DNA of 64,000 nucleotides, from positions 2,094,494 through 2,158,493 of the forward strand of contig JAJEKV010000047.1 of the NCBI GenBank assembly GCA_021234155.1, read 5' to 3'. This stretch comes from Isoetes taiwanensis (lineage: Eukaryota > Streptophyta > Lycopodiopsida > Isoetales > Isoetaceae). A program made the translations under genes and the position numbers. The notes beneath the pieces are model-generated. The model was not told where the DNA came from and ran no database searches. It saw only the letters and a program-made list of their open reading frames with translations. Positions 46,717 through 55,707 of the stretch are shown piece by piece (position 1 is the stretch's first letter; every line of letters starts with the position of its first letter).

Positions 46717-48520
46717 AAAAACAGAGTTAGAAATGAAGATGTAAAGCAAATAGAGCAGCAGACCAATGAACTAAATAGTATGGATTCTGATGATGATGAA
46801 AATCAAACAGAAGGTGAAAATGTTGATGAGACAACAGTGAAGTGTAGATTAAATGAGGAAGAACAGGTTCAACAATCAGGGCCACATGAAAACAACTTTG
46901 CCAAACAAAGGAAAAATCAAGCAGAAAAATTACTTGAGGACACACACATTGATTTGGACCAATATGGCAGAACAGAAACTAGCAGAAGCAGGAGAATACA
47001 GGGATCTTATGTTGACCATGATCACATTCTCAGCATCACTGAAGACTCTAGTGTTCCGAGATCATATGAGGAAGTATTAACATCTCCAGAAAAGGAAAAA
47101 TGGTTAGAAGCAATGAGTGAGGAAATGGAATCCTTCAATGACACAAATACATATGATCTGGTGGAATACACAGCTGATAAGCACTTAATAGGATGCAAAT
47201 GGCTCTTTAAATTAAAGACAAATGCAGATGGCAGTCTGAAGCACAAAGCTAGACTAGTAGCTCAGGGATTTACCCAGCAAAAGGGGAAAGATTATGATGA
47301 AACCTATTCCCCAATTGTAAAATTAACAAGCCTCAGAATGTTGTTGAGTATAGCAAATGCACTTGATTTTGAGGTGCACCATATGGATGTCAAGACCGCC
47401 TTTTTGAATGCAAAGTTGGAGGAGAAAATTTATCTTAAACAGCCAGTTGGATTTGAACAAGAAGATAACAAAATTTGGAAGCTTAATAGAGCTGTGTATG
47501 GGTTAAAGCAGTCCCCCAGGGAATGGTATAATACCATAGACAAGTTCCTAAGGGAACAAAACTTTGAGAAACTTCAAAATGATGGGAACCTATATAGGTT
47601 TAGAAATGAAGGAGGATTTTGCATAATTGCTCTCTATGTGGACGATTGCATTATGTTTGCAAATAGCAACTCATGCTTGAATTGAGATAGACAGAAAAGA
47701 ACTTTGAAGCTTACTCAATCTAGACATATTGATAATATGTTAAAAAGGTTCAACCTTGAATATGCAAATACAGTCAGGACACCCATAGTTCCAGGCCACA
47801 AACTTACAGCAGAATTTGAAATCTCAGAGACTGAAAGGAAAGAAATGGAAGAGATCCCATATTGAGCACTTGTCGGATGTCTACTCTATCTAGCCAATAA
47901 TACAAGGCCAGATATTGCCTATGCAGTAAATATTCTTAGTAGGAGAAATCACAATCCCAGCAAGCAGCACTGGATAGCAGGGGAAAGGATACTTAGGTAT
48001 TTGAAAGGCACCATGAATGATGGATTAATATTCAACTCAACAAACTTGAACTTGGAGGCATTTAGTGACGCTGACTGGGGAGGAGACTTGAGCTACAGGA
48101 AATCAACATCAGGGTATGTAATAATGTTAGGAGGAGGAGTAATAGCTTGGAGAACAAAAAAACAAAGTGCCATTGCTATGTCTACAGCTGAAGCTGAATA
48201 TGTTGTTGCGTCACTAGTGGCTAAAGAGATTGCTTGGTTGAGAAGGTTGATTATTGAGCTGGAATGCATACAAGAAAAAGAGTCAGAGCTGCATGGCCAT
48301 TGTCAAAAATCCAGTAGATCATGACAGAACCAAGCATATTGAGCTGAATGTTCACTTTATAAGAGATTTGGCAGCAAAGGGCTATATACAAATGTGTTAT
48401 GTGCACACTTCAAGCCAGGTTGCAGACATTTTTACAAAGGCCTTAGTTGAAAACAAGTTTGTCAAGTTTAAACAGGCCATGAACGTTACAGCAGAAAATA
48501 TCTTATCTAATTCAGTCTAA
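46717..48520 (+). pseudogene. copia integrase tail, RT and RNase H, second copy
   Basis: It begins within the region already present at 19775 (RNEDVKQIEQQTNELNSMDS) and runs through all RT blocks to ALYVDDCIMFANSNSCLN and a stop. Beyond it come RHIDNMLKRFNLEYANTV, YLANNTRPDIAYAVNILSRR and RNase H with AFSDADWGGDLSYRKSTSGY, then AMSTAEAEYVVASLVAKEIA. It ends VADIFTKALVENKFVKFKQA. Stops and frameshifts at about 47683, 47864 and 48260 break it. It is over 99% identical by eye to the first copy. Confidence 0.88.
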
Positions 48521-48584
48521 ACAACAGTAAGATTTACTGAAGTTTAAACTCATGACAGTAGTCAGGAAGAGTACAATGATATAT

Positions 48585-48597
48585 GATGAAGGAGGAG
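48585..48597 (+). promoter_or_regulatory. polypurine tract of the copia element
   Basis: GATGAAGGAGGAG directly precedes the TG of the 3' LTR, the expected plus-strand primer position. Confidence 0.85.
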
Positions 48598-49197
48598 TGT
48601 TGATATTCAAGAATATGTTCATCATATATCATGGGATCTACATTCAAATTGACATGATCCTAGAAGCAGATCATGATGCCTAGGTAAGCTATTTAACCTA
48701 GTGTATTATGGTTTAAATTGTTTGTAAATATTGTGAACCATGTTCAATGGTCTACTGTATAAATAGTATTAAAGGTGTCGAAGAGGTGAAGGCAACCGAT
48801 ATGGAGCCAAAAACCATTCAAACAAGAACACCTCATTGTCGGTCGATTTTGAAGCCATAACCGACGAAGAATAATCTGTACATATATCCAATGCTTGGAT
48901 CAATCTATAATGACGAAAACTTGAGCAATTCCGGCCATATTCGAGCTAATGGAGTAGATCAAAAAGTTGAACTTTGGTAAATGTTTATTTGGTCAATACG
49001 TCTACAATAATGAGTCAATGATCTTGTGAACAGTAACTACCGAATATATTGTTCAATGGTTTGAGTTGAATTGGCATTTGAAATTCACATGGTTCCTTAG
49101 GTAACTAGATAACTTATTGGAGCATTATTAGAAGAAGTACTCTTGGTAGATTAAAGAAAGTTCACGTTTGGTCATTTGATTATTACTCATTTCAACA
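48598..49197 (+). repeat. copia 3' LTR
   Basis: 600 bp, from TGTTGATATTCAAGAATA to TTACTCATTTCAACA, about 98% identical to 16850-17450. It is followed by the GGTTG target duplication. Confidence 0.92.
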
Positions 49198-49202
49198 GGT
49201 TG
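49198..49202. other. right target-site duplication GGTTG
   Basis: It matches 16845-16849. Downstream the disrupted gene of the H3 element resumes in frame. Confidence 0.85.
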
Positions 49203-49827
49203 CACCACAGTCCCACCAAGGAGCTTGCAATGGAGTTGATCAACTTCATTCTGGAGCGATTTGATTGTGGTCATGAGCCACTGATAGAAATTAATCCATC
49301 TGAATGTTATAGGAGACTTGCAATGAGGGGAATTCTTGAACCCCCTCCTTATCTGGACGAGATGCTACAGCAGTTGAGGCCCCTCTTCTTCGTGCTGGTT
49401 ATTTAGCACACTCTCTAGATCAATACATATTAGAGTTCATTCATGAAATTTGTAAGGGACAGATGTATGGCCTTATTAGAGCGTACTACAACGAGTACAA
49501 CAACTTTGTGGAGTTGGGTTCGCTCTTCTTCCGTGAGTATCATCATGTGGAATTACTTTTTCTAATGACTAGGTACCCCATATGGTGGGAAGAATCAGGC
49601 TGGGATACGCGTGAGCTCTGGTTTCCTAACCCAGCTGCGTGGGTTACCCCTCGCAGGGGAAGGGAAAGGGGAAGGGGTTAGGAACCTAGGGGAAGGTTAC
49701 TTGGGACATACTGCCGTGGTCTCTAGTAACCTTTGCTATCTATCATACATAATTCATATGATACCGTGTTAATATGTTCTCTAAATGTTCTCTAATATGT
49801 TAATATGTTAATATTCTCTAGTTACAG

Positions 49828-49941
49828 GCCAACCATGTCCGTTTCTATCCGGATCCCTTTGATGTTGTGATTCACCTTCTATGGAATGATTCAATTTCGC
49901 ACCGTGGCCACGGTGCGAAATTGCCTGCCCTCACAAAGTAA
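49828..49941 (+). CDS. exon with YPDP motif, H3 element
   Basis: After acceptor GTTACAG the frame reads ANHVRFYPDPFDVVIHLLWN, then DSISHRGHGAKLPALTK and stop. The first part matches the YPDP protein of TIR element 2. The C-terminal SHRGHGAK is encoded by a perfect copy of the 24-nt palindrome (49896-49919), so the repeat was inserted into, or recruited as, coding sequence. It probably is the last exon of the split gene ending at 49681. Confidence 0.5.
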   Translation, partial: ANHVRFYPDPFDVVIHLLWNDSISHRGHGAKLPALTK

Positions 49942-49976
49942 TCTACATGCATTTCGCACCGTGGCAACGGTGCAGT
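49896..49976. repeat. H3-element palindromes, spacer 1
   Basis: A perfect 24-nt palindrome (TTCGCACCGTGG and its reverse complement) is at 49896-49919. A second copy with a few mismatches in the right arm is at 49953-49976. Together they sit between the ends of the convergent plus gene and the minus H3-fold gene. Confidence 0.88.
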
Positions 49977-50065
49977 GTAGATATACATAGAGAATAGATA
50001 CAATCAAAATACTTAGCAAGCAAACAATATATACAACAAAAACCGTTTCATTAATATAAAACACT

Positions 50066-50587
50066 TTACATGCCTCGGAAGTAATTTGTCAAGGCAACAT
50101 CCTGCCTCATTATTGTCACTCTCTTGGAATGCACAGCACATTTCATACAGTCTTCGAAGAACCTGACCATGTGATTCTCAGCGGCATCGTGCAGAGCATC
50201 AAGGGCATCTGCAGTGAAGCGAGTCACCTCTTCTGGCATTGGAAAAAGTCTACAAGCATTCCGGTACCTTCTACTATGCCCCCTCATCTTATAGTATCTC
50301 TCCTGAACCGTCTCCCTACATATTCTAGCCATTGTGAGCTTCGGAAGCACCCACTCCACGTGGTTCTGGAAGTGCCGGATTTCCCGAATCCATCTATACT
50401 TTGGCTTAAACGGCTGGCCCTTCTTATTCAGCTTAGGAGGGCCTTTACAGAGAACCTGTTTCTTCTGCAGCTGCTTAGCCTTAGTAGACTTCCTCTTACG
50501 TCTACTGGATTCCCCGATCTCTAAAGGCTGCTCAACAACAGGAACCACTACTGTATCTGGTACTACGGTTTCAGGTACAACCGTCAC
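50066..50587 (-). CDS. open frame holding the histone H3-fold domain
   Basis: Met at 50587 starts MTVVPETVVPDTVVVPVVEQ, a low-complexity region, then the basic stretch and the complete H3 fold, stopping at 50066. It has no internal stop and could be translated alone as a 173-residue H3-like protein with a non-canonical tail. Long loop 1 and low tail conservation are also features of centromeric H3 variants, but overall similarity is too remote to call it CenH3. Its place between mobile-element genes and palindromic spacers argues against a host histone gene. Confidence 0.7.
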   Translation of the reverse strand: MTVVPETVVPDTVVVPVVEQPLEIGESSRRKRKSTKAKQLQKKQVLCKGPPKLNKKGQPFKPKYRWIREIRHFQNHVEWVLPKLTMARICRETVQERYYKMRGHSRRYRNACRLFPMPEEVTRFTADALDALHDAAENHMVRFFEDCMKCAVHSKRVTIMRQDVALTNYFRGM

Positions 50588-51358
50588 AGGTACTGTAGCT
50601 GCCTCTTGTAGATGATATTTTCTGCGATTTGAGCTGTCACAGGGACCTGGACAGGGACACCCTGGTACATAACATTCAGGGGTTGGAATACATTCGGAAC
50701 AGGAACATGAACATTCTGGACAGGCACATCCTCATCTTTCCCAGCATCCTGATGGTCATCCTCATGTGGCTTAGCATTCTCATTGTCAGCTCCAAGCAAG
50801 TCTGGCCCCTGGTTTACCTCCACCGATCCAACTTCTAGCACTCTACGAGGAAGTCCACATTAACCAGCAGAGACAATGTGCCTATTGTTGGTGACAAAGA
50901 AACCATCAACCTGGGCCACACGACGAAGGAATGGAGTGCCTCAAGCAAATTGTCAGCTCCTATCGAAGGAACAGGCAACTGCGTGTCTGGTGCAACTACT
51001 ACATCGACGTTAACGACGATGCAATCATCAGGCACAGGAACTCCATGACAGACAGCTGCCTGCACAAAAGTTCCTTCTCCGACTAAATGGCCAGCAGAGA
51101 ATAGGTAAACACGCCTTGGCTCGGAAGGTATGTCTCTAAAAATCTCCTCTGCCCCATTGGCAACATTCTGAACTACAGTGTCCAGACCTGCATGATGAAT
51201 GTTTTCTGGCTCGGAAGATTGAGCTCTGTTCTGGTTATTAGAGTTAGTGGCGCTGCCCTCGCTGTCTTGCCCATCATGTGTGCGCCCAGTAGCGCCTTCT
51301 CTTCTGTTCTTTGGTTGCTGGGATTGTTAGATCCGGCATTACCGTTATTCTGTGCCAT
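50066..51358 (-). pseudogene. DUF8039-like domain fused to a histone H3 fold
   Basis: On minus from ATG 51358 the frame reads MAQNNGNAGSNNPSNQRTEE. After frame changes it gives a DUF8039-like domain: SEPRRVYLFSAGHLVGEGTF, VVAPDTQLPVPSIGADNLLE and ALHSFVVWPRLMV (about 51130-50910). A V/P-rich acidic linker follows, then a basic stretch SSRRKRKSTKAKQLQKK. The last 115 codons are an H3 fold: RWIREIRHFQNHVEWVLPKL (helix N and alpha-1), RFTADALDALHDAAENHMVR (alpha-2), then FFEDCMKCAVHSKRVTIMRQ and DVALTNYFRGM (alpha-3, end). These align with REIRKYQ, LRFQSSAVxALQEAAEAYLV and [20 protein letters not shown] of canonical H3. A roughly 14-residue insertion lies in loop 1. Canonical H3 tail lysine motifs are absent. 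Three indels (about 51300, 50850, 50600) disrupt the fusion, but the 173-codon H3 part (50587-50066) is open. Confidence 0.8.
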
Positions 51359-51442
51359 TGTCTCTGAACTGTAATGCAACAAATGAGTGGACAAGATTGA
51401 TAAATATGCAATGTAATGTCTTAGAACAAATATCAAAAGCAA

Positions 51443-52027
51443 ACAACATCGATAACAAAGATAATTATATAAAGAGTACCGTTGCCAGTGATGACTTTAA
51501 GGTGTGAAACTTCGTAAAGTTGCTATATTTTGCCATTTTTTGAAATATGGATTCGATGGTTTACTAGGATTCATAAGCTCAAAAACTTCATAAAATCGCC
51601 AAAAATTTGATAATATTTCATCCCAATTATATGAAATTCGCCAAATTTATGGACATTTCAGTAAAAACCTCAAATTTATGGCAAGACGTTCAATTCTATT
51701 GAATTTATCTCTATAAAAATATTAGGAAAGTAGGAAACAATCGCCAACATTTCTATAGCTCAGAAGCAGCTAGAGGATGATAAAGTCATCACTGACCGTT
51801 GCTACCGTGCGAACACTGCAAAGGATAGCCACGGAAACCAAATGTTTTCGCACCGTGGCCACGGTGCGAATAGCAGTTAATTGTAAGCACAGACAACAGT
51901 GTTTTCGCACCGTGGCCACGGTGCGAGTAAAATAGAAGCGTAAAACAAATCAAAATGAAACTGAAGTTTATGTTCGATATAACAAGAATAGAGATTTAAA
52001 ACAAGTCTTTGCATTAATTAACAATGG
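51443..52027. repeat. H3-element palindromes, spacer 2
   Basis: Perfect or near-perfect palindromes are at 51847-51870 and 51904-51926. A degenerate one is at 51794-51813, with a further half-site AGCCACGG at 51827. The rest is AT-rich, non-coding, with local AAATTTG / CATAAA repeats. The spacer separates the start of the H3-fold gene from the 3' end of the next minus gene. Confidence 0.85.
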
Positions 52028-53709
52028 TTACAACTTCATTTTCTTAGAAACATGTAAGTCATCGGACACTTCGACTTCTTCCAATTCGGACTCCTGCAGA
52101 CCAGCATCCAACAGGTACATAAGGCGAGGAATCTGGGGCTCCCTCTCTTCCCAAGTCAGTCGAATTGTAGCCCTATCCACGCCAGACAAGGCCAATGCAG
52201 CTCTATTGGCAGCCATAGAATACATACTAAAGCCACCAAAAATATGCGTGGCGATATCTCTCCTAACAGCCACTACTCGATCAGAATTGGCAGATAATGG
52301 GATGTGACTACCAATCAATGAGAGGGCCTTGAGTTTCAAAACCTCTTCAGGTCCATATGGGCTGTACTTAGAATGGAACACAACGATCTCTCCCTCATAA
52401 AGGTAGCCCATATAGTGGGCGATACCTGCATCTCTGCCAAGGGTAACTCTGTCATGTCTGGCGCAAAAATCGTCCACAAAAATCTCCTGCGCAATAAACA
52501 ATCGTTCTTAGGCACTTAACAAAATAAGCAAACTTATGGTAGCTTACCTCCACTTCATCAGATGCAATAACCCCTTTGGTAGAAATGTTGATCGACGACA
52601 TGGAAGAGCTTGATTCGCTCTTTGATACTTGTTTTGCACTATCTTTAGCTTCTGATGAACTCGCCTCGAACTTTACTTCTGAGACTTCCTTCAAGCCCAT
52701 TTCTGCCATCTCCAGAACTCTATCAAAAGCATTCTCAGGAGCTATTGAAGTTCCATCATAGGTTAAGAGATCGTGCAGCTCCCTAGGCACTTCCAGCTCG
52801 AAGTCAATGAAGTCATCTAGACCAACAACGAAAGCATAGATTTGTCCAAGGATCTCATCTTCCCTCAAACAAGTAATGGAAGATATATCGTGGAGAAGAA
52901 GATAGTCCGTCCCTCCTATGTTAACTGGCAAGGCTTCCGTGACACCCCATCTATCAAGATTCTCTTCATGGTTGTCTACGTCTTCATCATCGTCCTCGTC
53001 GAGCTTTTGCACCAGTTCCTGCTCTTTCTCTGCATCAAATACCTCCTCTACAGGTGACTGAGGTTATGCAATAGCCTTCACCTGTGGTTCTTCCCTATCT
53101 GTTGGTGGAACCGTATATATCATGTAAGTAGCAAACATGATGTCAATTGGATATAAATTATCCTTCCCATCCTTCTCACATAAGTCGGCTGGCAGTCTCT
53201 TGAACGACCTTCGAACCTTATCATGATCACCTTTGGGAAAAAGCTTCAGAAAGGACTTTAGATTCAATACAATCTTCGGTCGAGGGAGGGAGAAGGACGC
53301 GCTTCAGTTTATGTCAATTGGATATAAATTATCCTTCCCATCCTTCTCACATAAGTCGGCTGGCAGTCTCTTGAACGACCTTCGAACCTTATCATGATCA
53401 CCTTTGGGAAAAAGCTTCAGAAAGGACTTTAGATTCAATACAATCTTCCCAGTCGAGGGAGAAGGACAAGCCGCCGGCCATGAAGCTCTGAATGTACTGA
53501 CCATACATGTCACTGTGTTTGTTAGCCTCAGAGATTATATCTACCGTTAGGCAAAAGTTATTATAGACTATAGTGGCGTCTACCAGGTTTTCAGGCTGTT
53601 GAGCGAACTCATCTGGGTGTGACAGCCGATGCTTTGCTTCCTTCCTGACGATCTGGTCATACCATGCCTGGAAATGTTCCCACGCTTTCTCTGACCTGCC
53701 TTTTGACAT
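52028..53709 (-). pseudogene. unrecognised H3-element gene, at least two exons
   Basis: It starts MSKGRSEKAWEHFQAWYDQI (53709), then LVDATIVYNNFCLTVDIISE. After a frameshift near 53450 it reads LNLKSFLKLFPKGDHDKVRR and PADLCEKDGKDNLYPIDIMF. Downstream come the acidic VQKLDEDDDEDVDNHEENLD and VPRELHDLLTYDGTSIAPEN. A 61-bp GT-AG intron (52487-52547) joins VIASDEVE to EIFVDDFCARHDRVTLGRDA, then IAHYMGYLYEGEIVVFHSKY, VRRDIATHIFGGF and a KKMKL end at 52028. It encodes about 500 residues and matches no family I know. RVTLGRDAGIAHYM faintly recalls the end of an H3 fold. A 171-bp tandem duplication (53140-53450) contributes to the disruption. Confidence 0.5.
53140..53450. repeat. 171-bp tandem duplication inside the gene
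   Basis: ATGTCAATTGGATATAAATT begins at 53140 and again at 53311. About 140 bp is identical between the copies, with a short divergent filler before the second. It repeats the coding segment with LNLKSFLKLFPKG and is not a multiple of a simple unit. The first copy leads into the functional downstream frame. Confidence 0.85.
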
Positions 53710-53764
53710 TGCGGAATTGTAGGGCCTCCTTTAGTGCAATAAAAAACCTGATCGCCTAATTGTA

Positions 53765-54109
53765 AGTGCCTGCGAGCTCACGGCGCGAAACTAAAATGTT
53801 TAAGTGTCCTGATGAGGAATATGTCGCACCGCGGGCTACCGCGGTCTTGAAAACAAACATAAACGCCAAAGGCAACAATACGTTCTTCGCACCGTGGCCA
53901 CGGTGCGATATTTTGCCCAAAAAAAGGCCAAAATTAAGTTAACTGAAAAACATACTACACCGTGGCCACGGTGCAAAACTACACAACACGACTACACAAA
54001 CTCCACATGTTTCGCACAGTGGCCACGGTGCTAACTTTGCAAAAGGATATAAGTTATTGGCAAACAACACTGGGATTTGAACCCAATAACACCATTGTTA
54101 TTTATTTGT
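53765..54109. repeat. H3-element palindromes, spacer 3
   Basis: Palindromes are at 53886-53909 (one terminal mismatch), 53955-53978 (core perfect) and 54011-54034 (one arm mismatch). A longer variant, GCACCGCGGGCTACCGCGGT then CTTGAAA, is at about 53824-53850. They sit between the start of the 52028-53709 gene and the end of the 54110-55262 gene. Confidence 0.87.
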
Positions 54110-55262
54110 TTAACTGTTTTCACTTAAGGAAAGTACAACAGGAGGCATACAGAGCTTTGTTGTATACAACTCTTCTCCACGTTTTCCTACCTTGACACCA
54201 TCCACCAAAAAATGGAAGACGTTTAAGTCACATTCTGATTCCAAAATAATTCTTACATCAAATAAAGACCATGCTTCTTCGACTTTTAAGGTTTTAAACA
54301 ATTGACCACTTTTTAAGATAGAAATGTCAATGACCGCAGAATGGGTCTTGTTCCACCGGAACCCACGTCCATCTGCTCCCTTCTTTTACTTCCCTCTGAT
54401 TCGAACGCTTTCTTTCTTTATCCTGCAATGTACCTTCTCAACTCCTTCATGCAGACGGGATGACCATTCATCATATAAAATGTCATCCAGAAACAACTGA
54501 CAATCACTTACAGTAAACATTTTTGACGTCTTCTTGATATTCTCGACATTCTTAAACAACGCAATAAACATATCGATGGGTACATTTACTTTCACGTGTC
54601 CCTGAGACTCCACCTTTCTCCTTCAAAGCAAGCGAAAATTTCCTGTGACAATTTCAGCTTGGCAAGAAATAGAGAACTGGAATCCATTAGGCAGGAACTA
54701 AGCTGTGATAATGGGGGCAATGGTAAATCCACAATTTTGCCTTTCCGAGGATAATACTCATATCTTAAGAACCAAATCTCCCTTTTCCGCAGCTGCACTT
54801 CTGTTTGACCTTCAAAAAGCAAGGATCCAATATCATAATAGAAAGCACGGAAGATGCTTGTGATAGAACTCGATGGTTCTAGGTCCATCACATCGAAAAT
54901 ACAGAGCCCTGAGATACAAGAAACCCAATTAGTTGATTTCTTCAAAATATAATGAATGACGGATTAGCAATATATATAATGAAACTCACAATTAGCACGT
55001 AAGCTCGTGGAAATTACGCCGAGATCTTATCTTTTCTTTTCATGTGTGCGTTGGGTGTGTATAGGTGTCGACCTTGATATATACTTCCCCTCTCACCTCG
55101 AACCCGACAACAATAGCCTTCCAATGGCATGAAATAACATTTCTCCCCGCTTTTGATCACCCGGTGAGGACCCTCGAGTGGCGGTCGGATTGTAATGAAG
55201 CTTCCAAGAAATATATTGAAGCAGCCCGAAATCGTTCTCACTGCGACAAAGGTAATCGCCAT
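54110..55262 (-). pseudogene. unrecognised H3-element gene, multi-exon, frameshifted
   Basis: The first exon (55262-about 54995) reads MAITFVAVRTISGCFNIF, PPLEGPHRVIKSGEKCYFMP and GERGSIYQGRHLY. After an intron with acceptor ATCTCAG near 54911, it reads GLCIFDVMDLEPSSSITSIF, RAFYYDIGSLLFEGQTEVQL and LRYEYYPRKGKIVDLPLPPL. Then, one frame over, ESQGHVKVNVPIDMFIALFK, FTVSDCQLFLDDILYDEWSS and VEEAWSLFDVRIILESECDL. Stops and shifts at about 55017, 54600 and 54385 break it. No domain was recognised. Its co-orientation with the two preceding genes and its spacer with palindromes place it in the same element. Confidence 0.45.
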
Positions 55263-55707
55263 CTGAAATGAACCGGCAAAATAATTAGATCAAACAGTCT
55301 GAATCAGATGAGCTCGCAGAACTAGAAGGATTGAAAGCATTAGCAAACCTGGATGGAGAGGCGCGAAAAGACGGGCCGTTGAGGAAAGGGGGGGTACTTA
55401 TAGGCACCCCAATGTTTGGGCGGTAATTCAGGGCGGGAATAATTTGTAATTATTGCTTCATACCAATCGAACCTCCGTATGTAGGTAAGGATAATGCCTA
55501 ACCTGTACCTTGACGACACCGGCATGGGAAGGCGTGCATGGATGAAGAAAAAAGCTCAGACGCCGCATTCTCATTGGCCGCGCGATTTCCATGTTGGCAT
55601 CGAGGTTGGGACAATAAATGATCCCAAAAAAACTCTAATGCATCTTCACACTCAGGGCCCTGGTCGAGGACAGTAGGAACCGTCGGGAGGACCTGTACTG
55701 CTGTTTT

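Larger units (their letters stand above)
16850..49197 (+). mobile_element. Ty1/copia retrotransposon carrying two nested TIR elements
   Basis: LTRs of 601 and 600 bp (about 98% identical by eye, TG...CA ends), a tRNA-iMet primer site, a polypurine tract and GGTTG target duplications define one insertion. The internal order is gag, protease, integrase, RT, RNase H. It is interrupted in RT by TIR element 1 (20635-35576), resumes for 200 bp, is interrupted again by TIR element 2 (35782-46716), and then restarts upstream at the integrase-RT boundary. About 0.95 kb is therefore present twice. Stops and frameshifts disable gag-pol. The low LTR divergence points to a fairly recent insertion, with the nested elements more recent still. 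Confidence 0.88.
16738..49681 (+). pseudogene. H3-element small gene split by the copia insertion
   Basis: The left part (16738-16849) starts MIGPNPPWATPEG and ends FDHFLEWRL. The right part (49203-49681) continues HHSPTKELAMELINFI, then DEMLQQL, and, after one frameshift near 49380, EAPLLRAGYLAHSLDQYILE, YYNEYNNFVELGSLFF and YPIWWEESGWDTRELW. Removing the copia element and one GGTTG restores the frame exactly, so this was open when the insertion happened. The product would be about 190 residues and ends in an RG-rich tail. I do not recognise the family. A further exon with YPDPFDVVIHLLWND lies at 49828-49941. Confidence 0.6.
49203..55300 (-). mobile_element. right part of the H3 element (inferred)
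   Basis: It contains the 3' part of the split plus-strand gene and three minus-strand genes (50066-51358, 52028-53709, 54110-55262). They are separated by spacers at 49890-50065, 51443-52027 and 53765-54109, each with two to four palindromes of the GCACCGTGGCCACGGTGC family. The right boundary is not fixed; a LINE begins at about 55643. With the left part, the pre-insertion element was at least 10 kb. Confidence 0.6.

Noticed and set aside
50066-50587. Host histone H3 or CenH3 gene
   Set aside because: The fold is clear, but similarity outside core positions is low, the tail is non-canonical, and it is embedded among mobile-element genes with palindromic spacers.
49896-54034. Palindrome clusters as a CRISPR array
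   Set aside because: Spacing is irregular, units sit in separate gene spacers, and the setting is a plant genome with no cas genes.
50066-55262. H3-fold gene cluster as an endogenous giant-virus insertion
   Set aside because: Giant viruses can encode histones, but the neighbours show a plant DUF8039-like domain, spliceosomal introns and no viral hallmark genes. A transposon explanation is simpler, though not proven.
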